Of a DNA stretch of 38,001 nucleotides, positions 1 through 6,422 are shown in pieces. Below the pieces are notes generated by a model. It saw only the letters and a program-made list of their open reading frames with translations, had not been told where the DNA came from and did no database searches. The first letter of the stretch is position 1. Every line of letters starts with the position of its first letter. The DNA is taken from IMG/VR virus record IMGVR_UViG_3300030102_003260, positions 1 through 38,001 of that record; one strand, written 5' to 3'. This stretch comes from a virus. The translations under genes and the position numbers were made by a program.

Positions 1-656
1 TACCTGCCGTAGATGGTTCACAACTAACTAATTTACCTGCCTCAACACCCAATGATGCTAGACTATTTTGTGGTAAAGTAAATTTACTTAATTATGGTGC
101 AAATTCTTTTACTATATCTTTACCTACAGGAACTTCAGCATCATCCGTAAGAGCTTATGAAATTTATTTTTATGGTTTATCGGCTACAGGTGAAGCAGAC
201 CATAACTTTAGATTTAAACCTTATAATGGTGGCTCATCTGTTTTATCTGGTAATAACTGGGATGGTATTGTTCATCAAGTTTATGGATTAGGTGGTAGCA
301 ATACAAACACAGCTCAAGACATGGATGTTTGGAGTTCATATTTATCACCTATAAGTTGGGGCAGTGAAAATGTTTTAAGTCATAGTGAACCTGTACAAAC
401 AGATACAGGCAATGGTTATTCGCCAAGAATGAATGGTAAAATTACTTATGAAAATAATATTAAGAACGCAGGATATGTTTATCAAAGTTATGGTCTATTT
501 TCAACTGGTGGTGGTGATGAAAAATTTATGATGGAAACAGGAATAACAGGTTCACAGAACACTAACACAGTTACAAATTATGCTGATGCTTTTTATTTTT
601 ATTTAGGAACAGGAAATTTTGCATCAGGTGTTGTTTCTGTTTACGCAGTTTTATAG
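1..656 (+). CDS. Tail fibre tip, C-terminal part only (second allele)
   Basis: The frame is open from base 3 to a TAG at 654-656, giving 217 residues with the N-terminus cut by the window edge. It begins with PAVDGSQLT, a motif also found near residue 765 of the full-length fibre at 32470-37206. It then runs directly into a tip domain starting at RLFCGKV. Shared tip motifs are AYEIYFYG, RFKPY, YENNIKN and a final FYFYLGTGNF-type strand. Tip length (about 197 residues) matches the other fibre, but the roughly 600-residue domain that precedes the tip there is absent here. Role inferred: receptor-binding end of a trimeric tail fibre. It is either a strain variant assembled onto the contig end or a real second fibre gene. 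Confidence 0.8.
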   Translation, partial: PAVDGSQLTNLPASTPNDARLFCGKVNLLNYGANSFTISLPTGTSASSVRAYEIYFYGLSATGEADHNFRFKPYNGGSSVLSGNNWDGIVHQVYGLGGSNTNTAQDMDVWSSYLSPISWGSENVLSHSEPVQTDTGNGYSPRMNGKITYENNIKNAGYVYQSYGLFSTGGGDEKFMMETGITGSQNTNTVTNYADAFYFYLGTGNFASGVVSVYAVL

Positions 657-665
657 GAGTTAATT

Positions 666-944
666 ATGGCAAAAGAACAAGTTTTTGATGGAACATTAAA
701 TAAATATGTAGAAATTGAGGTAGATAATCAAGAAAATCCTAATGCTTTAAATAATAAAAAGAAAAATAAAAGAAATAAAAGAAACACAATGTTATTAGAA
801 ACTGATTGGGCGTTAGCTTCAGATAGCCCCTTAACAGATGAACAAAAGACCGAAGCTACAACATATAGACAAGCATTAAGAGATTTACCTGCTGATGCAA
901 ATTTTCCTAACAATGCTTTTCCTACAAAGCCAAGTTTTTTATAA
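666..944 (+). CDS. Tail assembly chaperone-like protein (left copy)
   Basis: A 92-residue protein whose C-terminal half (LLETDWALASDSPLTDEQ, then TYRQALRDLPA and FPTKP) has the pattern of the phage tail assembly chaperone family (Phage_tail_APC-like). The N-terminal part is Lys/Asn-rich. GGAG precedes the ATG, and the gene starts 9 bases after the fibre stop. It is a divergent paralogue or allele of the 92-residue protein at 37216-37494; the MAKE start and the EIEVDN and YRQALRDLPA motifs are shared. Fibre tip and chaperone probably vary together because the chaperone helps fold or trimerise the fibre. Family assignment is by motif recognition only. Confidence 0.7.
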   Translation: MAKEQVFDGTLNKYVEIEVDNQENPNALNNKKKNKRNKRNTMLLETDWALASDSPLTDEQKTEATTYRQALRDLPADANFPNNAFPTKPSFL

Positions 945-953
945 GGAATAATT

Positions 954-1121
954 ATGCCTAAACCAACAACAGCAACTGTAAACCAAAAAATTGATGACCA
1001 TGTTGACGCTTGTTCTGATAGGTATGAGGCAATAGATAGACGATTATATAGAATAGAAGCAATAATGATTGGTGCAAGTGCATCAACAATAGGCTTATTA
1101 TTAAAAATAGCGTTTATTTAA
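954..1121 (+). CDS. Small membrane protein, XhlA-like topology
   Basis: A 55-residue protein with a polar helical N-terminus (VNQKIDDHVDACSDRYEAI, then RRLYRIE) followed by a hydrophobic C-terminal helix at about residues 37-55. This amphipathic-helix-plus-membrane-anchor layout resembles small XhlA-type proteins of phage lysis cassettes, but similarity is by layout only. A GGAA-type site precedes the ATG. The coding sequence matches the partial gene at 37903-38001 base for base over 78 bases. It sits downstream of the fibre chaperone and upstream of the holin candidate, so a role in lysis or at the membrane is plausible. Confidence 0.6.
   Translation: MPKPTTATVNQKIDDHVDACSDRYEAIDRRLYRIEAIMIGASASTIGLLLKIAFI
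972..1049. repeat. 78-bp exact repeat, left copy
   Basis: Identical to 37924-38001. The base before it differs (A at 971, C at 37923) and the other copy ends exactly at the window end. It lies inside the XhlA-like small membrane protein gene. The pattern suggests circularity or an assembly overlap rather than a functional repeat. Confidence 0.95.
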
Positions 1122-1122
1122 A

Positions 1123-1536
1123 ATGTCAACAAGAGTGGGTTTGCAAGGAGAACTATTAGCAAGTTCTGTTTTGCAAGGCTATGGCATAAATAATGATATT
1201 GTTTCTAAAGTTGGTTACGATCTACTTGCATGGTTGCAAACAAAACCAATAAGAATACAAGTAAAAGCAACACAAAGACCTCATTATGATAAAGGCAAAA
1301 GTGTTGCACGATATAATTTTCAAACAAATTTTGGTGGACAAAAAACACCAATATCTAAAGTACAATGTGATGTATTAGCATTAGTGGCATTAGATAAGCG
1401 TTTAATTTACTTTATGTTACCAGATAACTTAAAATCTACAAAAAAAATATATGAAGAACAAATGACACTTGATAACGAAAGAGTGACATTTGCAGAGGTT
1501 TTTGATACTTTAAGAAAAGTTGGTACTTGTTTATAG
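1123..1536 (+). CDS. PD-(D/E)XK-type endonuclease-like protein
   Basis: A 137-residue protein with the layout of a small PD-(D/E)XK nuclease of the PDDEXK_5 kind. An N-terminal GLQGELLAS supplies Glu10, GYDLLAW supplies Asp33, and IRIQVKAT supplies the Q-x-K triad at 46-48. Such proteins cleave or resolve DNA with a metal ion; the substrate cannot be told. The start ATG directly follows the stop of the preceding gene. The predicted active-site residues look intact. It could be a DNA-processing enzyme or a homing-type nuclease; no intron or flanking duplication is seen. Confidence 0.6.
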   Translation: MSTRVGLQGELLASSVLQGYGINNDIVSKVGYDLLAWLQTKPIRIQVKATQRPHYDKGKSVARYNFQTNFGGQKTPISKVQCDVLALVALDKRLIYFMLPDNLKSTKKIYEEQMTLDNERVTFAEVFDTLRKVGTCL

Positions 1537-1544
1537 GATTTAAC

Positions 1545-1832
1545 ATGGCACAAAAAAATATAAGAATGACAACAGGCAAAGGCGGTAATTATAGACCAAC
1601 TAAATCTGGTGCTGGTATGACACGAAAAGGTATTCGTGCTTATCGCAGAGCAAATCCAAAATCAAAATTAAAGGGTGCTGTAACAGGAAAAGTAAAGAAG
1701 GGTAGCAAAGCAGCTAAAAGAAGAAAATCTTATTGTGCGAGGTCATTAGGGCAGTTAAAACGCAGTTCTGCAAAGACCAGAAACAACCCTAACTCTCGTA
1801 TTCGTCAAGCAAGGCGTAGATGGAAATGTTAA
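1545..1832 (+). CDS. Small basic protein, DUF6321-like
   Basis: A 95-residue, very Lys/Arg/Gly-rich protein containing GKGGNYRPTKSGAGMTRKG, YRRANPKSKL and RRKSYCARSLGQ. This pattern is recognised from marine phages as DUF6321; its function is unknown. The ATG at 1545 (TAGGATTTAAC upstream) is preferred over an in-frame TTG at 1527 that lies inside the preceding gene. It is the first of four consecutive highly basic small genes in the late region, which suggests nucleic-acid binding or packaging with DNA in the virion. That role is inference. Confidence 0.65.
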   Translation: MAQKNIRMTTGKGGNYRPTKSGAGMTRKGIRAYRRANPKSKLKGAVTGKVKKGSKAAKRRKSYCARSLGQLKRSSAKTRNNPNSRIRQARRRWKC

Positions 1833-1842
1833 GGAGTTAAAC

Positions 1843-2013
1843 ATGAAAAAATCAAAACCATTAAAACCATTAACACAAAGACAAAAAGACACTTTAAAAA
1901 GACACAGTAAACATCATACAAGTAAACACATGACGCTTATGCGTAGTTTAATGCGTAAAGGTCATACTTTTACAAAAGCACATAAAGAAGCTATGAAAAA
2001 AGTTGGCAAATAA
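1843..2013 (+). CDS. Small basic protein, His/Lys-rich
   Basis: A 56-residue protein beginning MKKSKPLKPLTQRQK, with a His-rich middle (RHSKHHTSKHM) and a Lys-rich C-terminus. AAGGAG lies 6-8 bases before the ATG, a strong ribosome-binding site. It sits in tight series with the other basic mini-proteins. The pattern TQRQKDTL...HHT..HM..M...M..G.tF..AH..A resembles small hypothetical proteins of marine phages. Function is unknown; DNA or RNA binding is the likeliest guess from charge. Confidence 0.6.
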   Translation: MKKSKPLKPLTQRQKDTLKRHSKHHTSKHMTLMRSLMRKGHTFTKAHKEAMKKVGK

Positions 2014-2023
2014 GGAGGATTAA

Positions 2024-2182
2024 ATGTCATTATATAGAAACATTAATAGAAGAAAAAAAGCTGGAACAAGTCGTTCTAAGAAAAAATCAACTATATCTGC
2101 AAAGGCTTATGCAAATATGAAAGCTGGTTTTCCAAACAGCAAAAAAAATAAAGCCAAAAGAAAACGTAAATCTAAAAAATAA
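2024..2182 (+). CDS. Small basic protein with KKAGTSRSKKKSTIS motif
   Basis: A 52-residue protein starting MSLYRNINRRKKAGTSRSKK, with AYANMKAGF in the middle and a C-terminal Lys/Arg run. AAGGAGG sits just upstream, one of the best Shine-Dalgarno matches in the window, suggesting high expression. The sequence type recurs in marine phages with no assigned function. Extreme positive charge and position among late genes suggest packaging with DNA, by inference. Confidence 0.6.
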   Translation: MSLYRNINRRKKAGTSRSKKKSTISAKAYANMKAGFPNSKKNKAKRKRKSKK

Positions 2183-2193
2183 AGGAGAAAGAT

Positions 2194-2304
2194 ATGTCAC
2201 CAATGGGAAAAGGAACTTATGGTTCTAAAAAAGGCAGACCATCAAAAAAGAAAACAAAAAAGATGGGTTCTAAAAAGAAAAAAAGAACTAGAATGAGCTA
2301 TTAA
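2194..2304 (+). CDS. 36-residue Lys-rich mini-protein
   Basis: It starts MSPMGKGTYGSKKGRPSKKK and is more than one third Lys/Arg. The GRPSKKK segment resembles an AT-hook core. AAAGGAGAAAG precedes the ATG. Its TAA overlaps the ATG of the holin candidate by one base (TAATG), implying translational coupling. It may bind the minor groove of AT-rich DNA, but nothing proves this. Confidence 0.6.
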   Translation: MSPMGKGTYGSKKGRPSKKKTKKMGSKKKKRTRMSY

Positions 2305-2765
2305 TGATTAGTTTACTTGGCAGCCTCTTAGGTTTTGGAACTTCTTTCTTGCCAAGCGTTTTAGGTTTTTTTGAAAAGAAAGCTAAATTTAAACAAGACC
2401 TACTTATGCTTGAGGCAAAAGCAAAATATGCCGAACAAATGTCTAAGTATAAGATACAAGAGCTAGACGCAGAAGCCGACATAGCCGAAGCAAAAGCTAT
2501 TTATGCTCATGCCGAGCAACTTTCTAAAAATAATTCCTCTAAATTTATAGGTGCATTACAGGCATCAGTACGCCCAGTTATAACGTATTTGTTGTTCTCT
2601 GTATTTGCTTTTGTTAAAGTTACACAAGTTTATATAGCAATACAGCAAGGTGATGACCCATTAGAAGGTGTAGTAGCTGCATGGGATATTGAAACGCAAA
2701 GTATGTTTTCTGCGATTATAGCATTTTGGTTTGGTAATCGTATGTTAAAAAGAAATGGATCATAA
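2304..2765 (+). CDS. Holin candidate, 3TM holin (GTA type)-like
   Basis: A 153-residue membrane protein. Hydrophobic segments lie at about residues 2-22, 92-116 and 129-146, with a charged, Ala/Glu/Lys-rich helical stretch at 25-75 between the first two. The motif SVRPVITYLLF and the order of segments match the 3TM holin family first described in gene transfer agents. Holins form inner-membrane lesions that time lysis. Start is coupled to the preceding gene by TAATG. The neighbouring small membrane, HTH-like and lipoprotein genes suggest a lysis cassette, although no endolysin was recognised. Confidence 0.65.
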   Translation: MISLLGSLLGFGTSFLPSVLGFFEKKAKFKQDLLMLEAKAKYAEQMSKYKIQELDAEADIAEAKAIYAHAEQLSKNNSSKFIGALQASVRPVITYLLFSVFAFVKVTQVYIAIQQGDDPLEGVVAAWDIETQSMFSAIIAFWFGNRMLKRNGS

Positions 2766-2922
2766 GGTATTTTGCAAACTAATAGTAAAAACTGGAACAT
2801 CAAAAACAGAACTTATGCAAAATTGTGGCGTTTCTAAAATAGCTATAAATGGCATGATAAAAGGTACAGTTCCTGTATCAAACAGTGTTGAACATTATCT
2901 TGTAAAAAAAACAAACACATGA
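2755..2922 (+). CDS. Small HTH-like protein
   Basis: A 55-residue protein overlapping the end of the holin candidate by 11 bases in another frame. The segment KTELMQNCGVSKIAINGMIK has the spacing of a Cro/CI-type helix-turn-helix, followed by a short C-terminal helix (NSVEHYLVKK). It may be a minimal DNA-binding regulator. The assignment rests on pattern only, and the absence of a strong ribosome-binding site means expression would depend on coupling with the holin gene. Confidence 0.45.
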   Translation: MDHKVFCKLIVKTGTSKTELMQNCGVSKIAINGMIKGTVPVSNSVEHYLVKKTNT

Positions 2923-2954
2923 TAAAATTTCTTTTAAAAATAAAGGGATAAAGA

Positions 2955-3128
2955 ATGAATATATTTACAAAATTATCATTAGGTAGCTTTAGTGTTGCAA
3001 TAACAATTTTATTATCAACATTTCTATTAATTGGTTGTAGTTCTTCAAGACTATTTTTAAACGCAGATGTTCCAAAAGGTCAAGATATAGAAATTACAAT
3101 TACCACTGAAAAATCAAAAACTAATTAA
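2955..3128 (+). CDS. Small lipoprotein, possible spanin-like
   Basis: A 57-residue protein with a signal peptide at residues 1-27 (hydrophobic AITILLSTFLLI) and a lipobox ending LLIGC, with the lipidated Cys at 28 followed by Ser-Ser-Ser. The mature part is only about 30 residues. Short lipoproteins beside holins are often o-spanins (Rz1 type) that link to the outer membrane during lysis, but no i-spanin was recognised nearby, so this is tentative. AAAGGGATAAAGA precedes the ATG. Confidence 0.6.
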   Translation: MNIFTKLSLGSFSVAITILLSTFLLIGCSSSRLFLNADVPKGQDIEITITTEKSKTN

Positions 3129-3130
3129 TA

Positions 3131-3694
3131 ATGACAACACCACAGGTTTGTCACTTAAAACAGTGTTTGACTGATGATGAAATAAATAAAATTTTTGAAT
3201 TAACAAAAAAGTTACCTGAACAAGATGGTGGTCTTTCAGGTGGTGACAATAAATCCTACAGAAATGTTAGCGTAAAGGCTTTTGACGCAGATGACAAAAA
3301 TCTTGAATTTGTAGCTAGTATTGTTAGTGAATTTGCTAGTACAGTTAATAATAAATATTGGGGTTTTGACATAAAAGGTTTTGCAGAACCTTTACAAATG
3401 TTAACTTATGGTATTAGCGGCAAATATGATTATCACATGGATATAAATTGGCAAAGTCTTAACACTATGTTACCTAATAGAAAAATTACAACTATTATAC
3501 AATTAAGCGATACAAAAGATTATCAAGGTGGCGATTTAAGACTTGATGTTGATAATGAAGATGATTTTGTTATACCAAGAGATAAAGGCGATATAGTCTG
3601 TTTTCCCAGTTTTCTAATGCACAAAGTATGTCCTCTTACACTAGGCACTCGACACTCTATTGTGTCTTGGCTGTCAGGCGACTCTTGGAAATAA
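3131..3694 (+). CDS. 2-oxoglutarate/Fe(II)-dependent oxygenase
   Basis: A 187-residue protein with the iron-binding triad and co-substrate residue of the prolyl 4-hydroxylase-like fold. YHMD gives His102 and Asp104, MHKVCP gives His164, and RHSIVSWL gives Arg174 for 2-oxoglutarate. QGGDLRL and GDIVCFPS fit the flanking strands. The full catalytic set is present, so it should be active. Related phage enzymes are common in marine viruses, and substrates (protein, nucleic acid base or metabolite) are mostly unknown. It is the last rightward gene before the leftward DNA operon; the stops are 5 bases apart. Confidence 0.8.
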   Translation: MTTPQVCHLKQCLTDDEINKIFELTKKLPEQDGGLSGGDNKSYRNVSVKAFDADDKNLEFVASIVSEFASTVNNKYWGFDIKGFAEPLQMLTYGISGKYDYHMDINWQSLNTMLPNRKITTIIQLSDTKDYQGGDLRLDVDNEDDFVIPRDKGDIVCFPSFLMHKVCPLTLGTRHSIVSWLSGDSWK

Positions 3695-3699
3695 TTTTA

Positions 3700-4356
3700 T
3701 TAAAAAAGTTTTAATTGTTTTCTGTGTTCTTTAAGTCTTTCTATTGCGGCATCAAAGTATTCTTTATTAATTTCACAAGCTGTTAAATCATATCCTAATT
3801 TATCACAAGCAATAGCAATACTTCCAGAACCTAAATGTGTATCTAATATCTTATCACCTTTTTCTGCATAGTTTTCTAATATCCATTGGTATAGCTTTAC
3901 AGGTTTTTGAGTTGGGTGAAATCTATTGCTGTCTTGAGGTGCAATTTCTATCCATTTTGCATTAAGATTAAATGATGACCAAGCATATTCACACATAGCC
4001 ATAGTAAATTTTTCACTAATAGTTAATTTACGCCAAATTAAAAAATGCCTGTTAGGAGGTAAACCAAAATAATTTCCACCCCATATTATTTGATTTTTAC
4101 TAACCCTAAATAATTCTTTGAAATATTCATCATTTGGTGCAATATCCCAATCAATTATTTCTTTTTTATATTTTGAAGCCCAAGTACCACCTGTTCTATT
4201 TGTTTTATATTTATCAAATCTGCCGCCAAATCTATTACCATTTTCTAGTTCTGTATCACCTGCTCCACCATAAGGAGGGTCAACTATTGCTAAATCAAAA
4301 TAATTATCTTTGTACCTAGCCATCAAATACATATTATCTTCACAAGTAATTTTCAT
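3700..4356 (-). CDS. Site-specific DNA methyltransferase (adenine-N6/cytosine-N4 type)
   Basis: A 218-residue protein with catalytic motif IV DPPY at residues 26-29, then FHPTQKPVKL (146-155) and the S-adenosylmethionine-binding LDTHLGSGS (171-179), where Thr-His replaces the more usual Pro-Phe. Motif IV precedes motif I, the order of beta-class amino-methyltransferases. No restriction gene adjoins it. It probably methylates phage DNA to escape host restriction or to affect regulation. The start ATG lies 3 bases after the stop of the DnaA-like gene, so it is the last gene of the leftward operon. Confidence 0.85.
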   Translation of the reverse strand: MKITCEDNMYLMARYKDNYFDLAIVDPPYGGAGDTELENGNRFGGRFDKYKTNRTGGTWASKYKKEIIDWDIAPNDEYFKELFRVSKNQIIWGGNYFGLPPNRHFLIWRKLTISEKFTMAMCEYAWSSFNLNAKWIEIAPQDSNRFHPTQKPVKLYQWILENYAEKGDKILDTHLGSGSIAIACDKLGYDLTACEINKEYFDAAIERLKEHRKQLKLF

Positions 4357-4359
4357 GTT

Positions 4360-4653
4360 TTATCTTTTACAATCCTCATAAACAGATTGATACTTACTAA
4401 TTAATTCTGGTTCTCTTTTTTGTATTTCTCGTATGCCATGAATAACACTTGTATGATCTTTGTCATACTTATTGCCAATCTCAACTAAACTTAATATTGA
4501 GTTTGTTTTTAATAAATTAAATATTAACCATCTAGCTATCGACAGTTCTTTTACCCTTCTGCGTGATATTAAATCAATAGACGACACATTAAAATCATCA
4601 CATATCTTTTTAATCGTCTTATCTAAACAATCTTTATTTTTTAATTTTATCAT
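4360..4653 (-). CDS. Stand-alone DnaA domain IV (DNA-binding) protein
   Basis: A 97-residue protein matching only the C-terminal DNA-binding domain of the replication initiator DnaA. It has RRRVKELSIARWL (31-43), LVEIGNKY (56-63) and the signature DHTSVIHG (66-73) that reads the DnaA box. There is no AAA+ ATPase domain, so it cannot open DNA by itself as cellular DnaA does. It may mark a phage origin, recruit or compete with host DnaA, or regulate transcription. ATG at 4653 is preferred to an in-frame TTG at 4662. It overlaps the DUF3310 gene by 20 bases within the replication operon. Confidence 0.8.
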   Translation of the reverse strand: MIKLKNKDCLDKTIKKICDDFNVSSIDLISRRRVKELSIARWLIFNLLKTNSILSLVEIGNKYDKDHTSVIHGIREIQKREPELISKYQSVYEDCKR

Positions 4654-4864
4654 TTTCTTCAATAGCTCTATCTATATAAAATTTAGCCTTCTGTAAATCT
4701 TGTTCAAAATTACCTTTTTTAGTGCATCTCCAAACATACTTACTGACATTACCAAGACAATAAGCAATAAAAACTTTTGCTCCAAGCATGGCTCGTATGG
4801 AGTCTAAAGCCTCTAACTTATCGCCTTGATAATGAGGTGGATTATTAATTAAATCATCTTCCAT
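4634..4864 (-). CDS. DUF3310 family protein (T7 gp1.7-like)
   Basis: A 76-residue protein with the family landmarks NNPPHYQGDKLEALDSI near the N-terminus, then YCLGNVSKYVWR, and DLQKAKFYIDRAIEE at the C-terminus. DUF3310 includes phage T7 gp1.7, a nucleotide kinase, although most members are uncharacterised. Its ATG follows the SSB stop directly (TAAATG). It likely acts in nucleotide metabolism during phage DNA synthesis. Confidence 0.8.
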   Translation of the reverse strand: MEDDLINNPPHYQGDKLEALDSIRAMLGAKVFIAYCLGNVSKYVWRCTKKGNFEQDLQKAKFYIDRAIEENDKIKK

Positions 4865-5218
4865 TTAAAAAGGTATATTATCATTTGGCTCAACGTTTGA
4901 CGGAGCAGCATCTTGCGTTTCATTTGTTCCGTGCATTTTAAGTGAATTAACTTTTACCTTTATAGTGGCGTTAGCATTACCATCTTTTTTAACATAAGCG
5001 TTAATACCAGATAATTCACCAAATATAGTAACTGGTTTACCTTTAGTTAAAAAACTAGATAGACTTTCACCTAGCTTACCCCATAAAGCACAATCATTAT
5101 AAACAACTGTGTCTTTGTTAATATTAGAAGCAACTGTAAAATTTAATACAGATGTTTCTCCAACTTTTTTTAATTCTGGGTCGTTGGCAAGATTACCAGT
5201 AGTGTTGTATGAGTTCAT
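4865..5218 (-). CDS. ssb: Single-stranded DNA-binding protein
   Basis: A 117-residue OB-fold protein. GNLANDPELKKV near the N-terminus, the central NDCALWGKLGE and the GKPVTIFGELSG strand are typical of bacterial-type SSB. The acidic tail ends NDNIPF, equivalent to the DDDIPF tip through which SSB recruits partner proteins. That intact tip suggests it can dock host replication proteins. GGAG stands 6 bases before the ATG. It is grouped with the annealing protein and the RecB-like nuclease, so it probably coats ssDNA during replication and recombination. Confidence 0.88.
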   Translation of the reverse strand: MNSYNTTGNLANDPELKKVGETSVLNFTVASNINKDTVVYNDCALWGKLGESLSSFLTKGKPVTIFGELSGINAYVKKDGNANATIKVKVNSLKMHGTNETQDAAPSNVEPNDNIPF

Positions 5219-5236
5219 AATATTCTCCTTTTGTTG

Positions 5237-5860
5237 TTAAACTCTTTCATTTAATTCAGTTCTTTTACTTGCATAAATTTTTCTTACATAATCTGCATGA
5301 TTTGAATTATTTATCTTTGTTGCATTATTTTTTCCCCAAACCTCTAACTCATCTAAAGTTTTTATATTATCAATAGCAAATCTGTAACCTTCTTTTTCCA
5401 TTTCTTCTAAATGGTCATTTTCATCTGTTAATTTATTACTTTCATCTGTAAGAATTTCTAAATTAGATTTTTTTTCTATTGTTTCATGTGAAACATCATC
5501 AGGTGGTAAATCTTCGCCTTTGTATATAAACAAGCCATAACCAAACATACCTAAACATTTTACAAGACCTCGCTGAAAAGCGGTATTAATTTGAAAAGCA
5601 TTGGGTTGTGGAATAGGTTTGTTTTTATAATCTAGTATAGGAAATTCCTCTGTAAGAGTTCTGCCTTCTATAGTAATAGAAACTGACACAAAACCATCTA
5701 TATCACTTAATTTTTTAGTAAAAGTAACATCTGGATAAGCTCTACTTACATGATCCCAAGCAGTAGCCCATGATATATAATTAAACTGACCTTTTTTTTC
5801 TATATCTTTTTTATTAATTTTTATGGTGTTTAATGTTTCAAACACTGTATTTTTAGTCAT
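5237..5860 (-). CDS. DUF1071 single-strand annealing protein (Sak3-like)
   Basis: About 207 residues. The N-terminal half carries the DUF1071 signature: FNYISWATAWDHVSRAYPD, then PNAFQINTAFQRGLVKCLG and MFGYGLFIYKGEDLP. DUF1071 proteins are regarded as phage single-strand annealing recombinases (the Sak3 group). The C-terminal part is acidic and helical. The ATG at 5860 has GGAG 6 bases upstream and is preferred to the ATG at 5872. The start overlaps the preceding gene by 8 bases. With SSB and the RecB-like nuclease it forms a plausible recombination set for end joining or concatemer formation. Confidence 0.75.
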   Translation of the reverse strand: MTKNTVFETLNTIKINKKDIEKKGQFNYISWATAWDHVSRAYPDVTFTKKLSDIDGFVSVSITIEGRTLTEEFPILDYKNKPIPQPNAFQINTAFQRGLVKCLGMFGYGLFIYKGEDLPPDDVSHETIEKKSNLEILTDESNKLTDENDHLEEMEKEGYRFAIDNIKTLDELEVWGKNNATKINNSNHADYVRKIYASKRTELNERV

Positions 5861-6047
5861 CTTTATCTCCATCTTTTATTTTTGTCATAGTTTTCATGTG
5901 GTTATCTTTGCCTACAGCTTTCCATTTACCGCCCCAAACTTCTTGCATTCTTTTTTCTCTTTCACGCCAATGTTTTTCCCAAGAAAATTCACCATATTTA
6001 TCTAATAATTGTTGAACAACAACGTGAAATTTTTTATTCTTGTCCAT
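5853..6047 (-). CDS. Small charged protein, unknown
   Basis: From the ATG at 6047 (AGGAAACCAG upstream) it is 64 residues, rich in Lys, Glu and Trp, with FSWEKHWREREKRMQEVWGG in the middle. An alternative start at 6149 would add 34 residues but would overlap the next gene by 116 bases. No family recognised. Overlaps at both ends (14 bases upstream, 8 downstream) place it in the replication operon. Confidence 0.55.
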   Translation of the reverse strand: MDKNKKFHVVVQQLLDKYGEFSWEKHWREREKRMQEVWGGKWKAVGKDNHMKTMTKIKDGDKDD

Positions 6048-6228
6048 CTGGTTTCCTGTACCAACTTTTAGTTTCTTGGCAATACCATGAGTTTTTAATC
6101 CTTTTTGGTCTATGACTATATCTTTTGCCTTTAGCGTTTTTTCTGCCATCTATTAATCTTTTTGCCAACTTTATCTCCATTAAATTATAATTTCGTTCCC
6201 ATATTTTTGACTTTACATTAATTGTCAT
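6034..6228 (-). CDS. Small basic protein, unknown
   Basis: 64 residues from an ATG at 6228 that overlaps the upstream stop (TAATG). It is strongly basic, with KLAKRLIDGRKNAKGKRYSH and an aromatic end (NSWYCQETKSWYRKPDGQE). A second candidate start (MEIKLAKRL, with GGAG inside the codons) lies 15 residues in. The frame remains open upstream to 6345, but that part is covered by a better supported gene. Function unknown; it may bind nucleic acid. Confidence 0.5.
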   Translation of the reverse strand: MTINVKSKIWERNYNLMEIKLAKRLIDGRKNAKGKRYSHRPKRIKNSWYCQETKSWYRKPDGQE

Positions 6229-6422
6229 TACACTTCTTCTACCTCTGCTGTCATTGGCATGTGTGTAATTAAATGTTTTGCTTTCATTGGCGGCATATCC
6301 CAGTAATCTTCTTTTGCCATTTCTAATGCTTGTTCTGGTTTCCAAGCTGTAAATTTTTTCTGAATAGTAATAGTTTGTTTTACAGTAACATTATATTTTT
6401 TTGGTTTTACTACTTTAGCCAT
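6228..6422 (-). CDS. Small protein in replication operon, unknown
   Basis: 64 residues. A beta-rich N-terminus (KKYNVTVKQTITIQKKFTA) leads into a helical WKPEQALEMAKEDYW segment, then an acidic end. The layout resembles small domains with an 'A...A...A' helix common in phage accessory proteins. Its ATG overlaps the end of the nuclease gene by 13 bases and its stop overlaps the next start. No family assigned. Confidence 0.6.
   Translation of the reverse strand: MAKVVKPKKYNVTVKQTITIQKKFTAWKPEQALEMAKEDYWDMPPMKAKHLITHMPMTAEVEEV

Noticed and set aside
6034-6345. Longer frame of 103 residues ending at 6034
   Set aside because: Its first 39 residues overlap the better supported gene 6228-6422; the TAATG start at 6228 fits the coupling style of the operon.
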